This document shows, in pieces, positions 5,329 through 10,677 of a stretch of DNA of 10,677 bases. A program made the position numbers and the translations under genes. Origin of the DNA: Desulfobacteraceae bacterium (GTDB lineage: Bacteria; Desulfobacterota; Desulfobacteria; Desulfobacterales; Desulfobacteraceae); NCBI GenBank assembly GCA_003354055.1, contig PIVQ01000192.1, positions 1-10,677 of the forward strand. The letters run 5' to 3'. The first letter of the stretch is position 1. Each line of letters opens with the position of its first letter. The notes below the pieces were generated by a model that was given only the letters and a program-made list of their open reading frames with translations, searched no databases and was not told the DNA's origin.

Positions 5329-5795
5329 TTATCGATAAAGTTTTTCATTAAATCCATCACCCCTATTATTGCGTTCAGAATAATTTTCCTTTTCTCTTTT
5401 TCCAAGTGTCATTTCCGTTAAAGCATCGTATTTGTTCCTTAAGTATTCAAAATCTTGCCAGAAAGATTGATCTTCAAGGCGCTTGAGTTGAAAAGAATGG
5501 AACATCAAGTTCGGAAAAAAAATCATTGGCAATGTCTTTATTAAAAGACTCAAACATTTTAGCTTCAAGTACAGGGGCTTTATCAGGGTACTTTTTTGAT
5601 AGCTCTTTAGTTACTTTCGTATCCGCGACTAAATTGTTGTATGTTTGTCTGATTTTGAACAAATACTTCAACGTTTCTGAGATAATCTCAAGCTCTTTTT
5701 TCTTTTTTTTCCTCTTTGGTTTGCAACCATCTTGCGAAAAGAGCGGAAAGAATACCAAGTATCCATCCTAAAATAATTAAACCTATTTTGGACAT
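5329..5795 (-). pseudogene. Small membrane-anchored protein gene broken by two +1 frameshifts
   Basis: Translation starts at ATG 5793-5795, with AGAGGAGA (5801-5808) five bases upstream, and gives MSKIGLIILGWILGILSALF, one membrane helix, then a lysine/glutamate-rich stretch and a stop at 5688-5690 after 35 residues. The reading continues in the next frame from a run of eight A (minus strand, 5703-5710) through ELEIISETLKYLFKIRQTYN to a run of eight T (5516-5523 region). There it shifts again into a frame ending NRGDGFNEKLYR at 5329. Both breaks need one base removed from a homopolymer. Repaired, the protein has 154 residues: an N-terminal anchor, a charged helical middle and a hydrophilic tail. 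I do not recognise the family. Homopolymer sequencing error, recent decay or slippage could each explain it. Confidence 0.65.
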
Positions 5796-5824
5796 TAGTT
5801 TCTCCTCTGATATTTAATGAGAAA

Positions 5825-5904
5825 GCCAACCTGCCGGCCTATAGTGTTCGAATTCTGTACAGCCTCTCTATAAAACTTGGAGTGTTTTTCAGGTCAGGTT
5901 CGGC
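5825..5904. repeat. Imperfect inverted repeat with single-base bulges between two small genes
   Basis: GCCAACCTGCC (5825-5835) pairs with GGTCAGGTTCGGC (5892-5904) if T5894 and C5901 are unpaired. This makes an 11-bp stem with two bulges on one arm and a loop of about 56 bases. It fills most of the gap between the zinc-ribbon gene and the broken gene on the minus strand. No consensus promoter was seen. Confidence 0.45.
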
Positions 5905-5923
5905 GCCTGGTTATGTGAATTGT

Positions 5924-6214
5924 TTAGGGTTTTGCAACCATTTTTAGTTTCCCATTACAAATTGGGCAAGTTTCAACCTCAACATATTTGCTTTTATATT
6001 CTTTATTGCAGCTATCGCATATGTGATAACTTCCTTGAGAAGAAACCTTTTTAGAAAGTAGGCCAACAAAAAAAATTATCAAATTTAAGAATACACAAAG
6101 CAATCCAACTTCTTTAGGCACTGGGAGGTGATATTTACCTACCCAACCGGACAAATAAATAGATATTCCAGCAATGATTCCCAAGAGGCCAAGAATTATA
6201 AAATCGAATCTCAT
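5924..6214 (-). CDS. Small two-helix membrane protein with a C-terminal zinc ribbon
   Basis: The 96-residue product has two hydrophobic segments, about residues 4-23 and 35-53, joined by a short loop. A soluble tail follows with two CxxC knuckles: C66-D-S-C69 and C83-P-I-C86. The 13-residue gap between the knuckles and the KEYKSK turn fit a zinc-ribbon, as in many small membrane proteins of unknown role. The tail probably lies in the cytoplasm. No convincing ribosome site precedes the ATG at 6212-6214, which weakens the start call; no better start is visible. It points the same way as the broken gene downstream, 128 bases away, but co-transcription is uncertain. I do not recognise a named family. 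Confidence 0.7.
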   Translation of the reverse strand: MRFDFIILGLLGIIAGISIYLSGWVGKYHLPVPKEVGLLCVFLNLIIFFVGLLSKKVSSQGSYHICDSCNKEYKSKYVEVETCPICNGKLKMVAKP

Positions 6215-6532
6215 AAATTTAGATATTCATTTTTGATGATATCTTCAACACATAACACCTTTTTATTTCCCGAGCAAATCGACTCAAATAGTCAACTGAT
6301 TTGGAGAATGTCTTTTCCCGGCCCCAAATTGCAACAGTAAAGATTATAGTTTAGCTTACCGTTCGAAACTCAAACATCCTTGCATGATGGTGGCTTCAAG
6401 TTCTAACGAAAAACTGTTGTGATTTGTAGTGGTATCTAAAAGATCTCAAACCCCGGGCTAAATTAAAAAGTGCAGAGGGATTATGTATATTGTTGTTGTC
6501 TCCGTCATACAATAATTGTGTGAGGGTTCTGC
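6215..6532. other. Intergenic stretch with no recognisable gene
   Basis: This AT-rich stretch between the zinc-ribbon gene and the structured element at 6533 contains no open frame with a ribosome site and no clear promoter. Only short dyads occur, such as GACT-N5-AGTC near 6281-6293. Confidence 0.5.
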
Positions 6533-6735
6533 GCTGAGGGTTGGGTAGGCCGGAAGGCGGCATAAGGGCGGTTTTTCTTAGAGGGCCTTAGTGCAGCGGA
6601 GATGAAAGAGTCGTTTGCTTGAGGACCCACTGGACCGCAGTTTACGGCTTTTTCGCGCAGCAAACTTAGGCCCTCTTGAAAAAGTGCTCAGACGCCTCCG
6701 GGCTACCCGGCCCGGTGCCGGGTGATGCTGAGGGT
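6533..6735. other. Nested inverted-repeat element bounded by a 9-bp direct repeat
   Basis: Three stems are nested. The outer is GGGTAGGCCGGAAGGCG (6543-6559) with CGCCTCCGGGCTACCC (6693-6708): 16 pairs, one mismatch and one bulge. The middle is TTAGAGGGCCTTAG (6578-6591) with CTTAGGCCCTCT (6665-6676), extended by TTTTT/AAAAA. The inner is GTTTGCT (6613-6619) with AGCAAAC (6659-6665). A side hairpin CCCGGC-N5-GCCGGG (6706-6722) competes with the outer stem. GCTGAGGGT occurs at 6533-6541 and again at 6727-6735, like a target duplication, although the right copy is 18 bases beyond the arm. Confidence 0.65.
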
Positions 6736-6762
6736 AAGAAGCTCCATTTTGGGTTAAATGTA

Positions 6763-6850
6763 AATGGTGGATACCATTCATGTTTTCATGATAAACTGTT
6801 TGGTAATCAGTTTTTAAAGATATCCGGACCTGTTCAATAACTATTATAAT
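6763..6850 (+). promoter_or_regulatory. Regulatory region of the solute-binding protein genes
   Basis: A consensus -10 TATAAT lies at 6845-6850, about 40 bases before the ATG, but no good -35 is at the right distance. Upstream are the dyads AATGGT-N4-ACCATT (6763-6778) and TCATG-N4-CATGA (6778-6791). A poor -35 with upstream dyads suggests activator control; that is inference. The AT-only hairpin ATAATTT-N4-AAATTAT (6846-6863) overlaps the -10. Confidence 0.35.
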
Positions 6851-6889
6851 TTTTTTAAATTATGATTTAAGAGTTGAGAAGGCGGAGAG

Positions 6890-8020
6890 ATGAAAAATAA
6901 ATTCTATGCAATAACACTAATCTGTGTTTTCTTTGCGTTTCCTTCAAATTTACTTTCAGCCGACTTTAAAGTGACCTTTATAAATCCTGGCGTTTCAGAT
7001 GCTACCCATACCACCGGTGGCTTTTGGTATAATGTGGGATCTTTTATGAAAGCGGCTGCCGAAGATCTAAATATCGATCTTGAAATACTTTATGCAGAAA
7101 GAGACCATTTGAAGCTGGCACGTTTGGTTCAAGAGGTGTCCAACAGAAAAAATAAACCCGATTATTTGATCCTTGTGAATGAGATGAAACAGGGGGGAAA
7201 TCAATTAAAGGCGGCAATGAACGCCGGGATTAAAACCTTCATGATGCTGAATACATTGGTTGAGAACGATACTGTCCAAAAGTATGGGGTTCCCCGTGAA
7301 AAATATAAGGATTGGATAGGCACATTGATTCCGGACAATCGCTATGCGGGGTATCAAATTGCAAAATCACTAATTGACAAGGCATTAAAGAAGGGTTTTT
7401 TGGCGAAAGATGGAAAACTTCATATCGTCGGTATGGCCGGGGATTTTGTGACTCCTGCTGCCATTGAAAGAAATGAAGGATTAAAAAAGGCCATAGCTGA
7501 ATATGCAAATGTGGACCTTAAACAACTCTTCGTTTGTCATTGGTCCAAAGACAATTCCCGGAGTAAAACGCCTGTTGTTTTCAAACGTTATCCTGAGGTG
7601 GGGGCTATCTGGGCGGCGAATGATCCAATTGCCATGGGAGTGATGGAAGCGATGGTTAGTTTAGGTAAAAAACCCGGACATGAGGTTTTTATCGGGGGGT
7701 TAAACTGGGACGTTCCTGCGCTTAAGAAAATCCAGGAAGGGGCTTTAACAACTTCAATGGGTGGGCATTTTATGACGGGTGGCTGGGTCATGGTCTTGCT
7801 TCATGATTATCATCATGGGAAAGATTTTGCCCAGAAGGGTACCAATCTAAAGGAGAAGATTTTTAGTGAGATCAACTCCTCTAATGTGGATGAGTATTTA
7901 CAAAAGTTTGGTGACCAAAAATGGGGCAAAATCGATTTTACTCAATTTTCCAAGGTGCTGAATCCTAAAGTCGAACAGTATCAATTTACCTTAGACGCAT
8001 TGTTAAAACAAATGGATTGA
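6890..8020 (+). CDS. Periplasmic solute-binding protein, sugar-binding-like (type I fold)
   Basis: The 376-residue product has a signal peptide (MKNK, hydrophobic 6-22, likely cut after LLSA) and then the two-lobed periplasmic binding fold of the RbsB/LuxP kind (Peripla_BP_4-like). Recognisable steps are the first strand FKVTFINPG (26-34), PAAIERNEGLKKAIAEY (189-205), WAANDPIAMG (241-250) and the GGLNWD turn (269-274). In the periplasm it would bind a small molecule such as a sugar or signal. No ABC permease or ATPase adjoins it, so it may feed a sensor encoded elsewhere. The ATG has AAGG (6879-6882) seven bases upstream, with GGAG too close to be the main site. The next gene follows nine bases or fewer after the stop, so they form one operon. 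Confidence 0.85.
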   Translation: MKNKFYAITLICVFFAFPSNLLSADFKVTFINPGVSDATHTTGGFWYNVGSFMKAAAEDLNIDLEILYAERDHLKLARLVQEVSNRKNKPDYLILVNEMKQGGNQLKAAMNAGIKTFMMLNTLVENDTVQKYGVPREKYKDWIGTLIPDNRYAGYQIAKSLIDKALKKGFLAKDGKLHIVGMAGDFVTPAAIERNEGLKKAIAEYANVDLKQLFVCHWSKDNSRSKTPVVFKRYPEVGAIWAANDPIAMGVMEAMVSLGKKPGHEVFIGGLNWDVPALKKIQEGALTTSMGGHFMTGGWVMVLLHDYHHGKDFAQKGTNLKEKIFSEINSSNVDEYLQKFGDQKWGKIDFTQFSKVLNPKVEQYQFTLDALLKQMD

Positions 8021-8028
8021 AGGGTTAT

Positions 8029-8895
8029 ATGAAAAATACCAAGATCAATATTCTAATACTGATTATAGTTTGTTTTTTGCCATTGACCGGGCTCGCAAAA
8101 GATAAAATTATCTGGTTAACAAAACATTGGCCTCCTTTCATGGAGCTGGATGAGTCTCGTGAGAATATAATCGGTGGCCAAAGAGGCATCCAATTGAAAT
8201 TGCTGCAGGCCAGTCTGACGGAATACGAACACCTCAATAGAGAAATGTCATGGAGCCGGTTTTGGTTTCTTGTAAAAACCGGAGAGAAAATCTGCAATTG
8301 TATGTCTCTCAAAAGTCAGGAAAGGGAGAAAATTGCTGAGTTCTCAATTCCAATCAGTGTGGCTTTACCAAATCATATTGTTATGCGAAAAGAGACAATG
8401 GCCAGGCTTGGCTCGCCTGAATCATTATCTTTGATCTCGTTAATGCAGGATCCGAGGTTTAAAGGATTGCTGATTACAAAACGGTCCTATTCCCAAGATA
8501 TTGACACTTTGCTGCAACAACAGGAAAAAGGGTCTAATATTACTAGGACAATCATTGATGAGCAGACCTCTTTAAAAATGTTGGCAAAAAAACGTATGGA
8601 TTACATTCTGGAATATCCTTTCGTCATTACAAGGACGACCCAAAGGGATCTGCAAGATTTAAAAGATAAATTCGTTAATGTACCCATAATGGAAATTGCG
8701 CCGTTTTATTATGTCTATGTGGCATGTCCCAAAAATGAATGGGGAAAAACCGTAATCAGCAAGATCAATAATTCACTGAAAAAATTAAGATCCGCCGAGG
8801 CTTTTCGAAATGCACTGAAAGAGTCATACAGTGGGCAAAGTCTAAAAGTCATTTTGGAGTTTTACGATACGCGTTTGTTGGGGGGCAATGAATAA
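8029..8895 (+). CDS. Periplasmic solute-binding-like protein, type II fold (TIGR02285-like)
   Basis: The 288-residue product starts with a signal peptide (MKNTK, hydrophobic 7-20, likely cut after GLA at 21-23). It then follows the pattern of amino-acid-type binding proteins (SBP_bac_3 fold): IIWLTKHWPPFM near the N-terminus, a GGQRGIQLKLLQASL helix (49-63), and CMSLKSQEREKIAEFS (91-106), a block resembling the TIGR02285 family. PFYYVYVACPKNEWG (225-239) is the late strand. C89 and C91 form an unusual CNC. An in-frame TTG at 8017 overlaps the previous stop, but the ATG at 8029 with GAAGGG (8019-8024) just upstream is the better start. Function is unknown; family members often sit beside signalling genes, and pairing with the preceding binding protein suggests a joint periplasmic sensing role (inference). 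Confidence 0.75.
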   Translation: MKNTKINILILIIVCFLPLTGLAKDKIIWLTKHWPPFMELDESRENIIGGQRGIQLKLLQASLTEYEHLNREMSWSRFWFLVKTGEKICNCMSLKSQEREKIAEFSIPISVALPNHIVMRKETMARLGSPESLSLISLMQDPRFKGLLITKRSYSQDIDTLLQQQEKGSNITRTIIDEQTSLKMLAKKRMDYILEYPFVITRTTQRDLQDLKDKFVNVPIMEIAPFYYVYVACPKNEWGKTVISKINNSLKKLRSAEAFRNALKESYSGQSLKVILEFYDTRLLGGNE

Positions 8896-8992
8896 TTAGA
8901 AGTAAATCTGTTATAGTTATTTTTTTTAAATTCTGTTCCTGTTATGGTGACACCTTCCTCGTTATAATGCCGTTAGGATCGGCTCCAAAATT

Positions 8993-9079
8993 ACTTGATC
9001 TTTTGTTTTCAAAATACCCAGTAGGGGTTTTTATAAAAAATACCCATTTAAGGGGTTTTGGAAATAATTTAGATCAAGT
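8993..9079. repeat. Composite intergenic repeat: two tandem hairpins between inverted arms
   Basis: ACTTGATC (8993-9000) and GATCAAGT (9072-9079) are perfect inverted arms. Between them are two tandem units 26 bp apart, each AAAATACCC (9011-9019 and 9037-9045) followed by GGGGTTTT (9024-9031 and 9052-9059), and each able to form a hairpin. The first ends in five T and could terminate the upstream operon. The GATC-containing arms could be regulator sites for the next gene at 9138. Confidence 0.6.
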
Positions 9080-9137
9080 TATTTTGTAACGATTCCTTAG
9101 GCTAAAAAGCATTGTAACCAATACAGGAAATAAAAAA

Positions 9138-10286
9138 ATGACTTCTATCCCCTCACAAAGGCACCTGTTCGATATCCCTGAAAATGTGGCCTATTTTAAT
9201 GCGGCGTATAATTCTCCACAGTTAATCGAGTCATGCAATCGATTGAAAAGCGGTGCTGAGTTTAAAAATCACCCTTGGGAACGGACTCCGTCAAGCTTTT
9301 TCGATGATGCGGAAGTATTGCGTAGTCTGGCAGCAGATATTTTAGATGGAGATCGTGACGGTTTTGCCGTGGTCCCCGCAGCAAGTTATGGCATCAGTAC
9401 TGCTGCCCGCGCGATTGAAGGACAACTGCAAAAACGGGATCAGATTCTGATTATTGCCGAGGAGTTTCCAAGCAATGTGTTGCCGTGGCGAAGAACGGCG
9501 CAGGAAAGAAATGCCGAAATTTTGACAGTTCCTACCCCTCGTGACGGCAACTGGACATCTGCTATCTTGGATCGGATAACTCCTGAAGTAAAAGTTGTTT
9601 CTGTTTCTACCTGCCATTGGACTAATGGCGCTGTGATCGATCTGGTGTCCATCAGCAAAGCATGTCGTGATATAAAAGCTACGCTGGTGATCGATGCAAC
9701 CCAGACATTAACTGCAATGCCATTTTCAATCAAAGATATCAAACCTGATTTTTTAGTGTCTGCCGGTTATAAATGGATGTTATGCCCTTATGGCTTTAGC
9801 CTGTTGTATGTTTCTGAAAAATGGCGTGACAGCCGACCTTTGGAAGAGGTATGGCTGGCACGGGATAATTCAGAAAATTTTGCAGGGTTGGTTAATTACT
9901 CAGACATCTATCTGCCCGGCTCACGGCGGTTTGATGTCGGCCAGAAATGCACTACCACAATTTTACCCGGCGCAATAGCAGCTCTTGAACAGATAAAGAC
10001 CTGGGGCGTAGGCAATATTTCAGATTCCCTCTCCATTATCAACAAACGGATTAATAAAGCCCTTGCACAATTGGGGTTTGATTTGCCAGAGGAAGCACAG
10101 CGTACGCCACACATGTTCGGTGCGGTCTTGCCTAAAGGCTATACCGGGAACCTTGTAGCGAAATTGGCAGAAAAAAATATTTTTATAAGTCAAAGAGGGA
10201 ATGCAATTCGGTTTGCCCCTCACCTCCATATCAATGACCAGGATATCCATCGTCTTTTAAATGCTATAGAAGATGTCGTTCAATAA
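9138..10286 (+). CDS. PLP-dependent aminotransferase class V family enzyme
   Basis: The 382-residue cytoplasmic enzyme has the class V fold (PF00266), shared by cysteine desulfurases, kynureninases and related lyases. AAYNSPQ (22-28) opens the fold and VPAASYGIST (79-88) forms the phosphate-binding turn. CHWTNGAVID (159-168) carries the His that stacks on the cofactor. VIDATQT (184-190) holds the Asp (D186) that pairs with the pyridine nitrogen. SAGYKWMLCPYG (208-219) holds the Schiff-base lysine K212. IRFAPHLHIND (357-367) supplies the carboxylate-binding Arg. No cysteine follows C271, so the mobile catalytic cysteine of NifS/IscS-type desulfurases seems absent; a lyase or aminotransferase activity is more likely. 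The start has AGGAAA (9125-9130) seven bases upstream. It is a single gene, and its substrate is not evident. Confidence 0.88.
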   Translation: MTSIPSQRHLFDIPENVAYFNAAYNSPQLIESCNRLKSGAEFKNHPWERTPSSFFDDAEVLRSLAADILDGDRDGFAVVPAASYGISTAARAIEGQLQKRDQILIIAEEFPSNVLPWRRTAQERNAEILTVPTPRDGNWTSAILDRITPEVKVVSVSTCHWTNGAVIDLVSISKACRDIKATLVIDATQTLTAMPFSIKDIKPDFLVSAGYKWMLCPYGFSLLYVSEKWRDSRPLEEVWLARDNSENFAGLVNYSDIYLPGSRRFDVGQKCTTTILPGAIAALEQIKTWGVGNISDSLSIINKRINKALAQLGFDLPEEAQRTPHMFGAVLPKGYTGNLVAKLAEKNIFISQRGNAIRFAPHLHINDQDIHRLLNAIEDVVQ

Positions 10287-10416
10287 ACGAATACAGCCTT
10301 GCAGCCTTGCCGTTTTAGTATTCCGTGATTGCATAGGAGTTGGGCCGATTTTATGACAATGCTGTATCATGAAAATGATTAGTTGGGTGGGGGCCTGGGC
10401 TTCGGGCTGCTCTGGG

Positions 10417-10463
10417 AAAAAAGAAGCCCCCGGGGTGGCCGGGATGTCGGCGTTTCCGGGGGC
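10417..10463 (-). terminator. Intrinsic terminator of the dodecin-like gene
   Basis: Read on the minus strand, GCCCCCGG (10456-10463) pairs perfectly with CCGGGGGC (10426-10433) and is followed by TTCTTTTTT (10417-10425). An inner hairpin GCCG/CGGC (10438-10451) fills the loop. It lies about 30 bases after the dodecin stop. On the plus strand the T run is poor, so it mainly serves the minus strand. The 130 bases from 10287 to 10416 hold nothing else I can name. Confidence 0.85.
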
Positions 10464-10494
10464 GTTTGTACATCAGTTGCAAAAAAAATTGGGA

Positions 10495-10677
10495 TTAATC
10501 CTGATACTTAAATGATACCCTTAAGTTGGTACGGAACTGGGCGGGTTTGCCTGCTTCGATTTTAATATCCAGCTTCTGGACCTCTGCAATTCTTAAATCC
10601 CGCAGAGAGCTGGATGCTCTTTCAATTGCTTTTACGGCTGCATCTTCCCATGATGTGGGGCTTGAACCGACCAGATC
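10495..10677 (-). CDS. Dodecin family flavin-binding protein, C-terminal part
   Basis: The last 60 residues are present; roughly the first eight to ten are cut off by the right window edge. The partial product begins DLVGSSPTSWEDAAVKAIER, then has LRDLRIAEVQKLDIKI and ends FRTNLRVSFKYQD, the one-helix, three-strand plan of dodecins. These small proteins form hollow dodecamers that store or buffer flavins in the cytoplasm. In Halobacterium dodecin a tryptophan stacks on the flavin within the VVWAEV strand; here the matching position reads isoleucine (LRIAEV), and the matching glutamine is arginine. Ligand binding may therefore differ, though this form is common in bacterial relatives as I recall. 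A good terminator follows the stop. Confidence 0.88.
   Translation of the reverse strand, partial: DLVGSSPTSWEDAAVKAIERASSSLRDLRIAEVQKLDIKIEAGKPAQFRTNLRVSFKYQD

Noticed and set aside
6533..6735. Retron msr/msd or group II intron fragment
   Set aside because: No reverse transcriptase is in the window, and no intron boundary motif or domain V-like hairpin could be recognised.
5090..6889. Integron cassette array with attC sites
   Set aside because: The bulged stem and GTTAAAT-like ends are suggestive, but no matched RYYYAAC/GTTRRRY pair brackets any stem, no integrase is present, and the small genes would be reversed in the cassettes.

Overview
The window most likely comes from a sulfate-reducing bacterium of the Desulfobacterota, probably Desulfobacterales-like. 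The strongest clue is the left edge, where the minus strand encodes the first 33 residues of a protein with the N-terminus of adenylylsulfate (APS) reductase beta subunit (AprB), including its first four cluster-ligating cysteines. AprB is a core enzyme of dissimilatory sulfur metabolism. The placement below phylum is inference, not something the sequence proves.

Left third (1-3386): aprB is read leftwards from a regulatory region of about 480 bp. That region holds a promoter-like pair overlapped by a perfect inverted repeat, a second inverted repeat, and three palindromes phased exactly 21 bp apart. Rightwards come a cysteine-cluster protein of the YkgJ type and a short-chain dehydrogenase/reductase two bases later, so probably one operon. 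A GC-rich 11-bp tandem repeat follows, then a LysR-type regulator with a possible autoregulatory operator. Its terminator lies inside the 3' end of a convergent gene for a small exported nuclease-fold (SNase-like) protein whose catalytic residues look degenerate.

Middle (3903-6889): this stretch is more AT-rich and looks accessory. It has a LysE-family exporter, a membrane-anchored small gene broken by two +1 shifts at homopolymer runs, and a small two-helix membrane protein with a zinc ribbon. Between the genes sit several strongly self-complementary elements. The largest are a GC-rich three-way-junction-like element at 3932-4085 and a set of nested inverted repeats at 6533-6735. These are the best candidates for undescribed structured RNAs or small mobile elements.

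Right third (6890-10677): two overlapping-spaced genes encode exported solute-binding proteins of two different folds (a sugar-binding-like type and an amino-acid/TIGR02285-like type). No permease or ATPase lies beside them, so they may serve sensing rather than uptake. A complex intergenic repeat separates them from a class V PLP enzyme. At the right edge a minus-strand dodecin-like gene, cut by the window end, ends in a good intrinsic terminator.

No CRISPR array, tRNA, rRNA, transposase, integrase or reverse transcriptase was recognised.
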